A stretch of 64,000 bases of DNA. Origin: Deinococcus aerolatus. GTDB taxonomy: Bacteria > Deinococcota > Deinococci > Deinococcales > Deinococcaceae. The position numbers and the translations under genes were made by a program. Of this stretch, positions 18,871 to 29,852 are shown piece after piece. The stretch covers positions 540,096-604,095 of the forward strand of contig NZ_BMOL01000001.1 of assembly GCF_014647055.1 (NCBI RefSeq), given 5' to 3'. The stretch's first letter is position 1; every line of letters starts with the position of its first letter. The notes under the pieces are model-generated. The model made no database searches. It was not told the DNA's origin and saw only the letters and a list, made by a program, of their open reading frames with translations.

Positions 18871-19455
18871 ATGCGTTACCTGTTTATGCTGCCCGCCCTG
18901 CTGCTCGCCAGCGCCGTTGCTGCCCCAGTCAAGTACGCCGTGACCGACCTGGACAACGTGAACGTGATGACCGCCGAGAACGAGACCGACATCGAGAACT
19001 TCACGGCCATCACCAACAAAATCAGCGGCACCGTCACGTTTGACGCAGTCGCCAAAACGGGCAGCGCCGATCTGACGGTGGACGGCGCCTCAATCAAAAC
19101 TGGCGTGCCGGCGCGCGACGGCCACATGGTCAGCAAGGACTGGTTCAATTTCGCCGCTAATCCAGTCATCCGCTTCAAGACGACGCAGGTCACCTGGGTC
19201 AGCGGCGACGACTACAAGGTCAGCGGCACCCTGACCATGAACGGTGTCACCAAACCAGTCAGCACCACCGCCCGCGTCAAGCTGACGCCGGCCAACGACG
19301 TGACCAAAAGCATGAAAATCCCTGGTGACGCGCTGGCCGTCTCGGTGAAGATGAGCGTGCTGCTCAGCGACTTCGGCGTGCAGCACGCGGCGATCAAGGC
19401 TGGGCGCGTTGGCAACACCCTGCCCATCAGCCTCAAGTTCATTGCCTCCAGGTAG
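18871..19455 (+). CDS. YceI family secreted lipocalin-like protein
   Basis: A 194-residue exported protein. Residues 1-17 form a signal peptide cleaved near VAA-AP. The mature part is a YceI beta-barrel with the usual TFDAVAKTGSADLTVD, the central NPVIRFKTTQV strand and VSGTLTMNGVTKPV. YceI proteins bind long amphiphilic molecules such as polyprenoids in the periplasm. A Shine-Dalgarno-like CAGGAGAA precedes the ATG at 18871, which is also where the signal peptide begins; an upstream in-frame ATG at 18739 is therefore rejected. The next small membrane protein gene starts 7 bases after the stop, so the two are probably one transcript. Confidence 0.92.
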   Translation: MRYLFMLPALLLASAVAAPVKYAVTDLDNVNVMTAENETDIENFTAITNKISGTVTFDAVAKTGSADLTVDGASIKTGVPARDGHMVSKDWFNFAANPVIRFKTTQVTWVSGDDYKVSGTLTMNGVTKPVSTTARVKLTPANDVTKSMKIPGDALAVSVKMSVLLSDFGVQHAAIKAGRVGNTLPISLKFIASR

Positions 19456-19462
19456 GCACGGC

Positions 19463-19906
19463 GTGTCTGAGAAAAGCCGCCTGAACGCAGGGGCCGTCCT
19501 GAAAAGCCTGGCGGCCCTGTGCGCCGTTCTGGCCGCTGTGGCGCTGGTGGCCGGACTGTGGCTGGGCATGCAGGCTCAGCCGGTGCAACTGCTGCGCCCG
19601 GCCCCGGCCGCGCAGGCCGATCTGTTCGGCGGCGAGGCAGCGGCGGGCGAGCCAAGCGGCACCCGCATCGGCAGTCCACAGGCCCTGATCATTCGCAATC
19701 CGTCGGTCTTCCTGCCCGAGACCGGTGAGGATGGTCTGCGCTACGTGGACGAGCAGCGGCTGACCGAGCTGGGCCTGTACCCCCTGCAACTCAAGACCGT
19801 GCGGCTGCTGAGCACCCTGGCGGCGCTGGGTTTCCTGGCCCTTGCATTGGCCCTGTGGCTGGGTGGACGCTGGACCCGCCGGGGCGTCCGGCACGCTGCC
19901 AGGTAG
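19463..19906 (+). CDS. Small protein with two membrane segments, function unknown
   Basis: A 147-residue protein starting at GTG 19463, 7 bases after the YceI stop. A hydrophobic helix lies at about 12-38 and a second at 115-137. Between them is an extracytoplasmic segment of about 75 residues that includes GSPQALIIRNPSVFLPETGEDG. The ending is short and basic. I do not recognise a family. Tight spacing to yceI suggests a shared transcript and possibly a shared envelope role. Confidence 0.7.
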   Translation: MSEKSRLNAGAVLKSLAALCAVLAAVALVAGLWLGMQAQPVQLLRPAPAAQADLFGGEAAAGEPSGTRIGSPQALIIRNPSVFLPETGEDGLRYVDEQRLTELGLYPLQLKTVRLLSTLAALGFLALALALWLGGRWTRRGVRHAAR

Positions 19907-19939
19907 GGCGAGCGTGACGCACCGGGGCAGAATGGGAGC

Positions 19940-20110
19940 TTGAACTTCAAGAACAGCAGGGAGGCCCGGATTTCCGGTCTGGTGTTCAGCGCCGGCCTGG
20001 GCCTGCTGCTGGGCGCGGCCACCGCACTGGGGCCGGCGCTGGGGGCGTGTTGGGGCCGGGGCCTGCCGGACAAACAGCAGCCACAGGAGAAACCCGCGCC
20101 GCCAGCCTGA
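19940..20110 (+). CDS. Possible 56-residue single-pass membrane protein
   Basis: A short frame from TTG 19940 to TGA 20108-20110. It encodes a basic start (NFKNSREAR), one strongly hydrophobic segment rich in Gly, Leu and Ala, and a charged proline-rich tail. It directly follows the 147-residue membrane protein by 33 bases in the same orientation. There is no ATG and only a poorly spaced GGGAG before the TTG, so the start is uncertain. It could be a chance open frame. Confidence 0.35.
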   Translation: MNFKNSREARISGLVFSAGLGLLLGAATALGPALGACWGRGLPDKQQPQEKPAPPA

Positions 20111-20149
20111 AGGGGGCGGGCGGCGCGGGGCCAGACCGGGATCAGGCGC

Positions 20150-20401
20150 TCAGGGCTTGGGACGGCCCGGCGCGTTCTCGTCAATGGGAATGTTGGCCAG
20201 CAGCACCACCATGTCACCGCGCTGCTCAATCTCGATGCTGCTCTGGCCGGTGGGGAAGTAGCGGCGCACCACCTCCAGCAGATCGTTTCTCAGGGCCTCA
20301 ACCTTGCCCGGCGGAATCTGGGCGCGGTCATAGGCCAGCACCAGTTCCAGGCGGTCTTTCAGGGTCTCCTTGGTGCGTCCGCGCTTGAGCCAGGAAAACA
20401 C
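20150..20401 (-). CDS. minE: Cell division topological specificity factor MinE
   Basis: An 83-residue protein beginning at GTG 20401, one base after the minD stop codon (20403-20405). It has the membrane-targeting start FSWLKRG, the MinD-activating helix region KDRLELVLAYDRAQ at about 15-30 and the C-terminal dimerisation domain. MinE stimulates the MinD ATPase and keeps the division inhibitor away from midcell. A longer in-frame reading beginning at 20482 lies inside minD and is rejected. No minC is adjacent in the window. Confidence 0.93.
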   Translation of the reverse strand: MFSWLKRGRTKETLKDRLELVLAYDRAQIPPGKVEALRNDLLEVVRRYFPTGQSSIEIEQRGDMVVLLANIPIDENAPGRPKP

Positions 20402-20402
20402 G

Positions 20403-21203
20403 TCACGCCCCCCCGAACAGTCGTCGCAGGGCGGCCATGAAACCACCTTCCACATCAGGCTTGGGATACGGCACGTCTTCACCTCTCAGGCGGCGGGCCG
20501 TGGCTGTAAAGGCCTCGCCCGCACGGGTCTTGCCCAGCACGGCAGGTTCGCCGATGTTGGTGGACACGATGATGCCCTCATCTTCCGGAATCACGCCGAT
20601 CGGCTTGACCCCCAGGATGTCCAGAATGTCGGCCTCGGACAGCATGTTGCCGCTGGCCACCATCTTGGGGCGCAGGCGGTTGATGACCAGCCGGATCTCG
20701 TTGATCTGCTGCGCTTCAAGCAGCCCGATGATGCGGTCGGCGTCGCGCACGCTGGAGACTTCGGGGTTGACAACCACCAGCGCGCCGGTGGCCGGGGCCG
20801 CCGCCGTCCGGAACCCCGACTCGATCCCGGCAGGCGAGTCGATCAGCACGCGGTCAAAGCCCTCGTTCTCGATCAGGCCGCGCACGACTTCCTTGAAGAC
20901 CTCGGGGTCCAACGCGTCCTTGTCGCGGGTCTGGCTGGCGGGCAGCAGGTGCAGGTTCTCGATGCGCTTGTCGCGGATCAGCGCCTGACTCATGCGGCAC
21001 TTGCCCTCCAGCACGTCAATCAGGTCAAACACCACCCGTGATTCCAGACCCATCACCACGTCCAGGTTTCGCAGGCCCACGTCCACATCGATCACCACGA
21101 CCTTCTCGCCCAGCCGGGCGAGCGCCGCCCCGATGTTCGCGGTGGACGTGGTTTTTCCCACGCCACCCTTGCCTGACGTGACCACAATTGCCTTGGCATC
21201 CAT
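20403..21203 (-). CDS. minD: Septum site-determining ATPase MinD
   Basis: A 266-residue ParA/MinD ATPase. The deviant Walker A is GKGGVGKTT at 11-19, with the signature lysine K12. Switch regions follow (VVIDVDVGLRNLD, VLIDSPAG). The C-terminal amphipathic membrane-targeting helix ends FMAALRRLFGGA. MinD recruits MinC and, with MinE, confines Z-ring assembly. The ATG at 21203 has TACACT (plus 21212-21217) 8 nt upstream, so the minDE transcript is probably leaderless. The pair minD-minE is translationally close-coupled. Confidence 0.96.
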   Translation of the reverse strand: MDAKAIVVTSGKGGVGKTTSTANIGAALARLGEKVVVIDVDVGLRNLDVVMGLESRVVFDLIDVLEGKCRMSQALIRDKRIENLHLLPASQTRDKDALDPEVFKEVVRGLIENEGFDRVLIDSPAGIESGFRTAAAPATGALVVVNPEVSSVRDADRIIGLLEAQQINEIRLVINRLRPKMVASGNMLSEADILDILGVKPIGVIPEDEGIIVSTNIGEPAVLGKTRAGEAFTATARRLRGEDVPYPKPDVEGGFMAALRRLFGGA

Positions 21204-21350
21204 TGTCCGGCAGTGTAGCGCCTGCGACGCCGGGGCGTGGGCGCAAGGTCCGGCAGCCGTGTGGGCGCGTGTCCGCGCCGGATCCGCCCGAATCTGGTCG
21301 ACGACACGCCCGTCCCCTCAGGCCCCAGGCCCCGCTACCATACCGGCCAT

Positions 21351-22343
21351 ATGCCTCCCCTTCCTTCTCCCCAGGTGATTGCGGTCGGTGGCGCCAACAT
21401 GGACCTCAAGGTGCAGACGCTGGCCCCCGCCGTGCCCGGCACCAGCAATCCGGGGCGGGCCGCGCAGACCCCCGGCGGCGTGGCCCGCAACGTGGCCGAG
21501 AACCTGGCCCGCCTGGGCGTGCGCGTGGCCCTGCTCTCGGCGGTGGGCACGGACCCACTGGGTGACACCCTGCTGCGGCTGGCGACAGAGGCGGGCGTGG
21601 ACGTGGCGCCCACCCTGCGCGTGCCCGAGGCCGTCACGGGAACCTACACGGCGGTGCTGGACCGCGGCGGCGAGCTGCTGATCGCGGTGGCGGCGATGGA
21701 GATCATGCATGCCCTGACCCCGGCGGCGGTGGCCGGACAGGAGGCCCTGCTGCGCGGCGCGGCCTTTGTCGTGGTGGACGGTAACCTGCCTCTCCACACG
21801 CTGGAGGCCCTGCTGCGGCTGGGCGCCGAGGCTGGCCCCAGGATCGTCTTCGAGCCGGTCAGCGTGCCCAAGGCGGCGCGGCTGCGGTCCGCTCTGGACG
21901 GCGGGGCCGCGCCGTGGGCCGTGACGCCCAACCTCGGCGAACTCGCGGCGCTGGTGGGGGCAGAGGTGGCCGACAATACTCTGGCCATCCGTGAGGCGGC
22001 GCTGATCCTGCACGGGCGCGGCGTGAACGCCGTGTGGGTGCGGCGCGGCGTGCGCGGCAGCCTGCTGTCGGTGGCGGATGGGTGGCATGAACTGCCTGCC
22101 CTGAAGGCCGAGGTGGTAGACGTGACCGGAGCTGGAGACGCCATGCTGGCCGCGTTTCTGGCGGCGCTGCTGGCCGGGGAAACGCTGCCGGACGCGGCGC
22201 GTGAGGCCCACGCGGCGGCGGCCCTGACCGTGGAAAGCGCGCAGACGGTGGTGCCGGGCCTGACACGGGCGGCGGTGCAGGAAAGGCTGTTTACCGGACT
22301 GACGTACCCTGTGGCCTATGAGCCGCCACCCGATCCGTCCTGA
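21351..22343 (+). CDS. psuK: PfkB-family pseudouridine kinase
   Basis: A 330-residue ribokinase-fold kinase. The N-terminal GGANMDLK and the Gly-rich GGVARNVAENLARLG (about 43-57) bind the ribose moiety. The C-terminal VTGAGDAMLAAF holds the catalytic Asp. Pairing with psuG identifies the substrate: PsuK phosphorylates pseudouridine at O5', and PsuG then splits pseudouridine 5'-phosphate into uracil and ribose 5-phosphate. The ATG at 21351 has TACCAT (21336-21341) 9 nt upstream. The last 26 bases overlap psuG. Confidence 0.88.
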   Translation: MPPLPSPQVIAVGGANMDLKVQTLAPAVPGTSNPGRAAQTPGGVARNVAENLARLGVRVALLSAVGTDPLGDTLLRLATEAGVDVAPTLRVPEAVTGTYTAVLDRGGELLIAVAAMEIMHALTPAAVAGQEALLRGAAFVVVDGNLPLHTLEALLRLGAEAGPRIVFEPVSVPKAARLRSALDGGAAPWAVTPNLGELAALVGAEVADNTLAIREAALILHGRGVNAVWVRRGVRGSLLSVADGWHELPALKAEVVDVTGAGDAMLAAFLAALLAGETLPDAAREAHAAAALTVESAQTVVPGLTRAAVQERLFTGLTYPVAYEPPPDPS

Positions 22344-23256
22344 AGTCGCCGCCCTGATGGACCTGACGCCCGAGGTGGCCGCCGCGCTGGAAGCGGGCCG
22401 GCCCGTGGTGGCCCTGGAAAGCACCATCATCAGTCACGGCATGCCGTACCCGCAGAACGTGGAGATGGCGCGCGGCGTGGAGGCCATTGTGCGCGAGAAC
22501 GGTGCGACGCCCGCCACCATCGCCGTCCTGGGCGGACGCCTGAAAGTGGGCCTGAGCCCCGACGAACTGGAACTTCTGGCGACGGACAAAAACGTGCAGA
22601 AGATCAGCACCCGCGATCTGCCGGTGACGGTGGCGCTGGGAGGGCACGGCGCCACCACCGTGGCCTCCACCATGCGCATCGCGTCGCTGGCGGGCATCCG
22701 CGTGTTCGCCACAGGCGGCACCGGCGGCGTGCACCGGGGCGCGGGCCAGACCATGGACATCAGCGCGGACCTGCTGGAACTGGCCCGCACGGAGGTCTGC
22801 GTGGTCAGCGCGGGCGTCAAGAGCATCCTCGACATCGGCCTGACACTGGAAGTTCTGGAGACCCAGGGCGTGCCCGCCATCACGCTGGGCGCGGATGAAT
22901 TCCCTGCCTTCTACTCTCGCCGTAGCGGCTTCGTCTCGCCCCTGAGCGTGCAGAACGAGGCCGAGGCCGCCCGCGTGCTACACGCCAAGTGGACGCTGGG
23001 CCTGGGCGGCGGCGTGATGCTCGCCAACCCCATTCCCGAAGACGCCGAGATTCCCGCCGGGGAGATGGCCGGCCAGATTGAACAGGCTCTGGCAGACATG
23101 AACGCGTTAGGCCTGACCGGTAAGGACACCACGCCGTATCTGCTGGGCCGCATCGTGGAAATCACGGGCGGGCGCAGTCTGGAGACCAACATTGCCCTGG
23201 TGCGCCACAACGCGGCGGTGGCCGCACGGGTGGCCGTGGAGTACGCCCGGCTGTAG
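22318..23256 (+). CDS. psuG: Pseudouridine-5'-phosphate glycosidase
   Basis: A 312-residue enzyme cleaving the C-C glycosidic bond of pseudouridine 5'-phosphate. Characteristic stretches are ALESTIISHGMPYPQN near residue 32, ATGGTGGVHRG with the catalytic region around 140-150, and ISADLLELART. Length is normal for the family. It begins inside psuK (26-base overlap). A TACCCT box at 22305-22310 nevertheless lies 7 nt before its ATG, so it may also have a private leaderless promoter within the kinase gene. It ends convergent to accC. Confidence 0.95.
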   Translation: MSRHPIRPEVAALMDLTPEVAAALEAGRPVVALESTIISHGMPYPQNVEMARGVEAIVRENGATPATIAVLGGRLKVGLSPDELELLATDKNVQKISTRDLPVTVALGGHGATTVASTMRIASLAGIRVFATGGTGGVHRGAGQTMDISADLLELARTEVCVVSAGVKSILDIGLTLEVLETQGVPAITLGADEFPAFYSRRSGFVSPLSVQNEAEAARVLHAKWTLGLGGGVMLANPIPEDAEIPAGEMAGQIEQALADMNALGLTGKDTTPYLLGRIVEITGGRSLETNIALVRHNAAVAARVAVEYARL

Positions 23257-23372
23257 GGGCCAGCGGGCGCAGGCGCCGCAGGCTCCAGAAAGACCCGGCG
23301 GCCACGCTTCCCGGCGTTTGTCGCCGCAGAAGGTGCCCACCGGGAACCTGGCCGCCAGGACCAGCGCCGCGC

Positions 23373-24710
<1,338 letters not shown>

Positions 24711-24719
24711 AACCCGCCC

Positions 24720-25235
24720 TTACTCGATGAGGAACAGCGTCTGGCCGTATTCCACCGGCTCGGCGTTCTTGACCAGAATCTCGCGCACCACGCCACCCGT
24801 CTCGGCCTCGATCTCGTTCATCAACTTCATGGCCTCGATGATGCACAGCACCTGTCCGGCAGTCACGCTGTCGCCCACCTTGACGTAGGGCGCGGCGTCC
24901 GGGCTGCTGCTGGCGTAGAAGGTACCCACGATGGGCGCCTTGACCGGCGCACCCTTGCTGACGCTGGGCGCGGGCGGGGCACTCCCGGCAGGCTCGGCGG
25001 CGGCCGGAGCGGAGACGGCAGGCGCTGCCGGGGCAGGCGGGCTGTCGTGTGCTGCCTCAAAGGCAGGGGGCCGGGCGGCGGCAGGGGCGCCGGGCGCCTG
25101 CACGGGTGCGGGGCCGCCGCCGGCCTGCGGGCCGCGCTTGAGATCAAGAGAAAAGCTGCCAGTCTGGAGACTGAATTCGCGGACATCGGCGGCTTTCAGG
25201 GCATCGAGCATCTGTTTCAGGTCTTCCGGGTTCAT
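24720..25235 (-). CDS. accB: Biotin carboxyl carrier protein of acetyl-CoA carboxylase
   Basis: A 171-residue carrier. A short N-terminal helical domain (1-35) is followed by a long Ala/Pro linker (36-95). The biotinyl domain follows, with K137 in the EAMKLMNEIEAE motif as the biotinylation site and the typical thumb-like YASSSPDAAPYV loop. The ATG at 25235 has GAGGGG upstream. It is first in the accBC operon; the 207 bases upstream to the IclR gene must hold the operon promoter, which I could not resolve with confidence. Confidence 0.95.
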   Translation of the reverse strand: MNPEDLKQMLDALKAADVREFSLQTGSFSLDLKRGPQAGGGPAPVQAPGAPAAARPPAFEAAHDSPPAPAAPAVSAPAAAEPAGSAPPAPSVSKGAPVKAPIVGTFYASSSPDAAPYVKVGDSVTAGQVLCIIEAMKLMNEIEAETGGVVREILVKNAEPVEYGQTLFLIE

Positions 25236-25442
25236 GGCCCCTCCTCGTGGTGGTGACAGGTGGTGGTAACGGTTGGATCGGTTGAAACGGGGTGCGCCTG
25301 TCTATCATGACGGGTCAGCGGTGGGGCACGGAACCGCCCGCCACCTAACGCCCGTTTGGCTGCCTGCCGAGTCTAACCGCTTTGGTCTCGCGGCGCACGG
25401 TTCCCTGTTCCCGGTATTCTGCGCCGCCGGGGCGGGGATCAC

Positions 25443-26144
25443 TCAGCGGCCCTCGGCCTCGCGCACGATCTCCTGCACGCGCTCGCGCACCGTGCGTTCC
25501 TCGCGCAGGTAGCGCCCGGCGCTCATCTGCACGCCGATGGCCGCCACCAGGGTATCCGCGTAGTGGTACGGCACGCCCAGGGTGCACTGCTCCGGAATCC
25601 ATTCCTCGATGCTGTAGGCGTAGCCCAGCCGCTGCACCCGCGCAACCTCGGTGCGCCACTCGTCGGGCGTGGTGATGCTGCTCTGGGTGCAGGCTGCAAA
25701 ATGCTTGGGGGCAATGTCGGCGTGGGCATACAGAATCTTGCCGCTGGCCGTGGCGGTGGCCGGCAGGTAGATGTCCAGCGGCAGGTCAATGTCGGCGTCC
25801 GGGTGGCGCTCGCGGATGGCGGCCACCACCTCCTCGCCTTCCAGGATGCACAGGAACGCCACGCAGCGCACCTCCAGCGCCAGCCGGGTAATCAGGGCGC
25901 GGGCGTCGGGAAACCACGGCAGCGAGGCCGTGAGCTGCGCGCCCATCTCGGCCAGATGCCACGACAGGCGGTACTTGCCCACAGGCGTTCGGCGCAGGAA
26001 TCCCGCTCCCGTCAGGCCCGCCAGGTACGCGTGGGCCGTGGCACGCGGCACGCCCAGATGGGCCGCCAGCGCACGCACGCCCCACTCGGGCTGCTCGGCG
26101 CTGAAGGCCGAAAGAATGTTCGCCGCTTTTTGGAGGGACAGCAC
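25443..26144 (-). CDS. IclR family transcriptional regulator
   Basis: A 233-residue repressor/activator. Residues 1-60 form the IclR winged helix (LQKAANILSAF, then VRALAAHLGVPRATAHAYLAGL). The remaining part is the GAF-like effector domain with LAFLCILEGEE-type strands and a late cysteine (CTLGVPYHY). IclR proteins usually control catabolic genes for aromatic or small carbon compounds; the ligand is unknown. GTG 26144 is supported by TAAGCT (plus 26151-26156) 6 nt upstream, with TTTACA as -35. Its position between accB and an M42 peptidase does not reveal a target. Confidence 0.9.
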   Translation of the reverse strand: MLSLQKAANILSAFSAEQPEWGVRALAAHLGVPRATAHAYLAGLTGAGFLRRTPVGKYRLSWHLAEMGAQLTASLPWFPDARALITRLALEVRCVAFLCILEGEEVVAAIRERHPDADIDLPLDIYLPATATASGKILYAHADIAPKHFAACTQSSITTPDEWRTEVARVQRLGYAYSIEEWIPEQCTLGVPYHYADTLVAAIGVQMSAGRYLREERTVRERVQEIVREAEGR

Positions 26145-26150
26145 CCGTCC

Positions 26151-26180
26151 AGCTTACGCGGACATCAGGGGAAATGTAAA
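26151..26180 (-). promoter_or_regulatory. Promoter of the IclR-family gene
   Basis: Reading the minus strand, TTTACA (plus 26175-26180) and TAAGCT (plus 26151-26156) are separated by 18 bases. The -10 box ends 6 nt before the GTG start, so transcription would begin at or next to the start codon. The surrounding AT-rich stretch (26165-26200) contrasts with its neighbours. Confidence 0.6.
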
Positions 26181-26215
26181 TGTATATGCGGCTTCATTGC
26201 GGGTTGAGCCAGAGG

Positions 26216-27298
26216 TCAGTTTTGGGCAACTGATTTCGCCCCGTCCCCGGCGACGCCCGAGTTCAGGTACGCCAGCATCAGTGCCGCCGTGTCGCGCAGG
26301 GCGTCGGTGTGCATGCGCTCGTAGGCGTGGCTGGCGTCCACGCCGGGGCCGATCAGGGCCACCGGGTAGTCCCCGCCGGCCCGCCACGCCGCCGTGCCGT
26401 CCGAGGCGTAGAACGGGTACAGGTCCACACGCAGGTCGAGGCCCGCCGCCTGCGCCGCCGCCCGCAGCCGGTTGCCCAGCGCGTGATCGTAGGGGCCGCC
26501 GCTGTCGGCCACGCACAGGGTCACGCAGTGTTCGCTGCTGGTCTGGCCCTCGCCCACCGCCGCCATATCCACGGCGATCAGTTCGTCGGTGTGCGGCGGA
26601 ATACCGGTGGCCGCGCCGTGGCCCACCTCCTCGTAGGTGGTGACGTGAAAGGCCACTGTTTTCGCAGACGGATTTTTGACGAGTTCACGGGTCACGGCCA
26701 GGAAGATCGCCACCGCCGCCTTGTTGTCCAGATGACGCGACTTGATGTATCCGGCGGCGGTCACGCGGGGCCGCGCGTCGAGGCTGACGAAGTCACCCAC
26801 GCCGATGCCCAGGCTGCGGGTCTCGGCGGCGCTGGCCGCCCGCTCATCGAGGCGCACCTCCATCACGGCGGCCTCGCGCTTCAGCTCGCGCAGGGCCGCG
26901 CCGTGGACATGGGTGCTCTGGCGGATGTTGACCACGGTCCCCGTAATCACGCGCCCACTCTGGGTGTGAACCTGCACGTCCTCGCCCTCCACGGTGGTCC
27001 ATTCGTAGCCGCCCAGCATGGACAGCAGCAGACGGCCATTGGGCTTGATGCCCTTGACCATCGCGCCCAGGGTGTCGGTGTGGCCGCTGAAGGTGACGTG
27101 GCCCTTACCATTGCCGGGCACCTCCCAGGTCAGGGCGCCCTTGCGGGTGCGCTGCGGCGTGATGCCCAGCGCCTCTACTTCTTTCCGGATCAGCGCGATA
27201 GCGGCGTCGGTGAAGCCGGTGGGGCTGGGGGTGTCCAACAGGCGCACGAGGATATCCAGGGTGTAGTCCAGATCGAAGGCCGGGGTGGCAGCAGTCAT
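26216..27298 (-). CDS. M42 family aminopeptidase
   Basis: A 360-residue dinuclear-metal aminopeptidase of the glutamyl-aminopeptidase/TET type. Metal-site motifs are visible in order: [23 protein letters not shown], the catalytic [11 protein letters not shown] and later [10 protein letters not shown]. These enzymes often form large dodecameric shells that finish peptide degradation. The start at 27298 is preferred over 27352 because GGAGG and a CATAGT box lie just upstream and homology begins there. It is divergent from lpdA across 92 bases. Confidence 0.9.
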   Translation of the reverse strand: MTAATPAFDLDYTLDILVRLLDTPSPTGFTDAAIALIRKEVEALGITPQRTRKGALTWEVPGNGKGHVTFSGHTDTLGAMVKGIKPNGRLLLSMLGGYEWTTVEGEDVQVHTQSGRVITGTVVNIRQSTHVHGAALRELKREAAVMEVRLDERAASAAETRSLGIGVGDFVSLDARPRVTAAGYIKSRHLDNKAAVAIFLAVTRELVKNPSAKTVAFHVTTYEEVGHGAATGIPPHTDELIAVDMAAVGEGQTSSEHCVTLCVADSGGPYDHALGNRLRAAAQAAGLDLRVDLYPFYASDGTAAWRAGGDYPVALIGPGVDASHAYERMHTDALRDTAALMLAYLNSGVAGDGAKSVAQN

Positions 27299-27390
27299 GG
27301 CCTCCACTATGGCGGATTCCCCCCCGCTGTCTCCAGCACAGGAACGCGCCACCTTCCGTTTTGGCGCGCAGTGATACGCTCAGGGGCGAT

Positions 27391-28797
27391 ATGGATTCTT
27401 ATGACGTGTTGGTCATCGGCGGCGGCCCGGCGGGGTATGTGGCGGCCATTCGTGCGGCGCAGCTGGGCTTCAAGACCGCCTGCGTGGACGACTTCACGCG
27501 GGACGGCAAGCCCAGCCTGGGCGGCACCTGCCTGAACGTGGGCTGCATTCCCAGCAAGGCGCTGCTGGACTCCTCCGAGAAGTTCGAGATGATCGCGCAC
27601 GACGTGGCCGATCACGGCATCACGGTGGACGGCCTGAAGATGGATCTGGGCAGGATGCTGTCGCGCAAGACCGGCGTGGTGGACAAACTGACCGGCGGCA
27701 TCGCCTACCTGTTCAAGAAGAACAAGATCACCTCCATTTCGGGTCTGGGCAAGCTAGTGCGGCAGGACGGCGAGGAATGGATCGTGGACGCTGCCGGAAC
27801 CGAGGTGAAGGCCAGGAACGTAATTGTGGCGACGGGCAGCAGCCCCCGCGAACTGCCGCTGGTCCCCTTCGGCGGGCACGTGGTGGAGAACAGCGGCGCG
27901 CTGAACTTCACGGAAGTGCCGGGGAAGCTGGGCGTGATCGGCGCGGGCGTGATCGGCGTGGAGCTGGGCAGCGTGTGGCGTCGCCTGGGCGCGGACGTGA
28001 CCATTCTGGAGGCCCTGCCCGGTTTCCTGCTGGCTGCCGACGACGCCATTGCCAAGGAATCCCTTAAGCAGTTCAAGAAGCAGGGGCTGGACTTTCACTT
28101 CGGCGTCAGCATCACCAAAGTGGAACAGGGTGACGCGGGCGTGACCGTCACCTACACCGAGAAGGAACAGGAAGTCACGGCGCAGTTCGACAAGCTGATC
28201 GTCAGCATCGGGCGCGTGCCGCACACGGCGGGCCTGGGCGCCGACGCCGTGGGCCTCGCACTGGACGAGCGTGGCTACGTCAAGGTGGATTCTCATTACC
28301 GCACCAACCTGAAGGGCATCTACGCCATCGGCGACGTGATCGGCGGCGCGATGCTGGCTCACAAGGCGGAAGAGGAAGGCGTGGCGCTGGCCGAGCAACT
28401 GGCCGGACAGGCCGGGCACGTCAACTACGACGTGATTCCCTGGGTGATCTACACCAGCCCCGAGATCGCCTGGGCGGGCCTGACCGAGAAAGCCGCCAAG
28501 GACGCGGGCCACAAGGTCAAGACCGGACAGTTTCCCTTCAGCGCCAACGGGCGCGCGCTGGGCCACGGCGACCCGCGCGGCTTCGTGAAGGTGGTGGCCG
28601 ACGCCGACACCGACAAGCTGCTGGGCGTCCACATGGTGGGTCCCAACGTGTCGGAACTGATCGGCGAGACGGTGGCGATCATGGAATTCGGCGGCTCCTC
28701 TGAGGACCTGGCCCGCACCATCCACGCCCACCCCACCCTGAGCGAGGTGGTCAAGGAAGCGGCACTGGCCGCCGACAAGCGCGCCCTGCACATGTAA
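27391..28797 (+). CDS. lpdA: Dihydrolipoyl dehydrogenase
   Basis: A 468-residue FAD disulfide oxidoreductase, the E3 subunit of 2-oxo-acid dehydrogenase complexes. The FAD Rossmann motif is [11 protein letters not shown] at 10-20. The redox cysteines are C47 and C52 in [14 protein letters not shown]. The NAD-binding [13 protein letters not shown] follows, and the C-terminal dimer domain supplies the HAHPTLSE His-Glu pair. No E1 or E2 gene is adjacent, so it may serve several complexes. TACGCT (27375-27380) ends 10 nt before the ATG. Confidence 0.95.
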   Translation: MDSYDVLVIGGGPAGYVAAIRAAQLGFKTACVDDFTRDGKPSLGGTCLNVGCIPSKALLDSSEKFEMIAHDVADHGITVDGLKMDLGRMLSRKTGVVDKLTGGIAYLFKKNKITSISGLGKLVRQDGEEWIVDAAGTEVKARNVIVATGSSPRELPLVPFGGHVVENSGALNFTEVPGKLGVIGAGVIGVELGSVWRRLGADVTILEALPGFLLAADDAIAKESLKQFKKQGLDFHFGVSITKVEQGDAGVTVTYTEKEQEVTAQFDKLIVSIGRVPHTAGLGADAVGLALDERGYVKVDSHYRTNLKGIYAIGDVIGGAMLAHKAEEEGVALAEQLAGQAGHVNYDVIPWVIYTSPEIAWAGLTEKAAKDAGHKVKTGQFPFSANGRALGHGDPRGFVKVVADADTDKLLGVHMVGPNVSELIGETVAIMEFGGSSEDLARTIHAHPTLSEVVKEAALAADKRALHM

Positions 28798-28819
28798 CTT
28801 GGGCGAAGCTTGAGGAGAG

Positions 28820-28855
28820 GGGGGGACAGGCTGCGCGGCCTGTTCCCCCTTGTCT
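28820..28855 (+). terminator. Hairpin between lpdA and manA
   Basis: A 12-bp stem with one G-U pair (28820-28831 with 28838-28849) has a 6-base loop and a T-containing tail. It overlaps the region just before the manA -10 box, so lpdA transcription probably stops here and manA restarts. Confidence 0.6.
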
Positions 28856-28866
28856 ATGATGCGGCC

Positions 28867-29814
28867 ATGACCCAGAACCTGACCTCTCCCCTGCCGCTGG
28901 AATCCAGGCTGGTCGAGCGCGTGTGGGGCGGCACCCGGCTGATCCCCGAAGGCAGCGATGATGGCCGCAAGATCGGCGAAGCGTGGGTGGTGGGCGAGGA
29001 CAACCGCGTGGCGGGTGGCCCCCACGCCGGGCAGACGCTGGCCGAACTTTCGAACCGGTTTCCGGCAGCGTTGCTCGGCAGCCGCGCCACTTCTCCCCGC
29101 TTCCCGCTGCTGATCAAGCTGCTGGACTGCGCCGAATGGCTGAGCGTGCAGGTTCACCCGGACGACACCCAGGCCCGCAGGCTGGAGGGCCAGGGCTTTC
29201 TGGGCAAGACCGAGGCGTGGCAGGTCCTGGACGCCGACGAGGGGGCACAGATTATCGCGGGCATTCAGAACGGCACATCACAGGACACCCTGAGCGCGGC
29301 GATTCTGGCCGGAAAGGTGATGGAGCATGTCGCTTACACCCCGGTCCATGCCGGGGACACCTTCCTGATTCCCGCCGGAACTGTGCACGCGCTGGGGCCA
29401 GGGGTCTTTCTGTACGAGGTTCAGCAGACCAGCGACCTGACCTACCGCATCCACGACTGGGACCGTCCTGCCGCCGCTGGCCGCGCCCTGCACCTGTCCC
29501 AGAGCGCGGAGGTGGCCCGGCCCTGGCCGGCCCCCGCCTCGCCCCCACCGCCCGCCGGAGACGCCGTTCAGGAGCTGACCCGCTGTGATTACTTCGTGTT
29601 GGAGCGCCTCAAGAATCAGGCCGGTACGCTGACAGGTGACACCGCCGGGCAGAGTTTCCACGTTCTGACGGTGACGCGGGGCGAGGCGCAGGTGGAAGCG
29701 GGCGGGGAGCGCTCTACCCTGGGGCCGTACGGGTCGCTGCTGCTGCCCGCCGCTGTCGGTGACTATGTGCTGTCCGGCGACTTTGAGCTGCTGCGCTCCA
29801 GCCTGCCGGGCTAG
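28867..29814 (+). CDS. manA: Class I mannose-6-phosphate isomerase
   Basis: A 315-residue cupin-type enzyme interconverting mannose 6-phosphate and fructose 6-phosphate. Metal ligands sit in VQVHPDD (about 96-102) and in [13 protein letters not shown] later strand, [26 protein letters not shown] is split between two beta segments that supply the remaining ligand and substrate contacts. The shorter length is that of the Bacillus-like type. TATGAT (28855-28860) ends 6 nt before the ATG. The phosphohexomutase gene downstream on the opposite strand makes sugar-phosphate interconversion a local theme. Confidence 0.92.
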   Translation: MTQNLTSPLPLESRLVERVWGGTRLIPEGSDDGRKIGEAWVVGEDNRVAGGPHAGQTLAELSNRFPAALLGSRATSPRFPLLIKLLDCAEWLSVQVHPDDTQARRLEGQGFLGKTEAWQVLDADEGAQIIAGIQNGTSQDTLSAAILAGKVMEHVAYTPVHAGDTFLIPAGTVHALGPGVFLYEVQQTSDLTYRIHDWDRPAAAGRALHLSQSAEVARPWPAPASPPPPAGDAVQELTRCDYFVLERLKNQAGTLTGDTAGQSFHVLTVTRGEAQVEAGGERSTLGPYGSLLLPAAVGDYVLSGDFELLRSSLPG

Positions 29815-29852
29815 GGCACAGTGCCAGCAGGGGCGCAGGCGCGCGGGACAAC

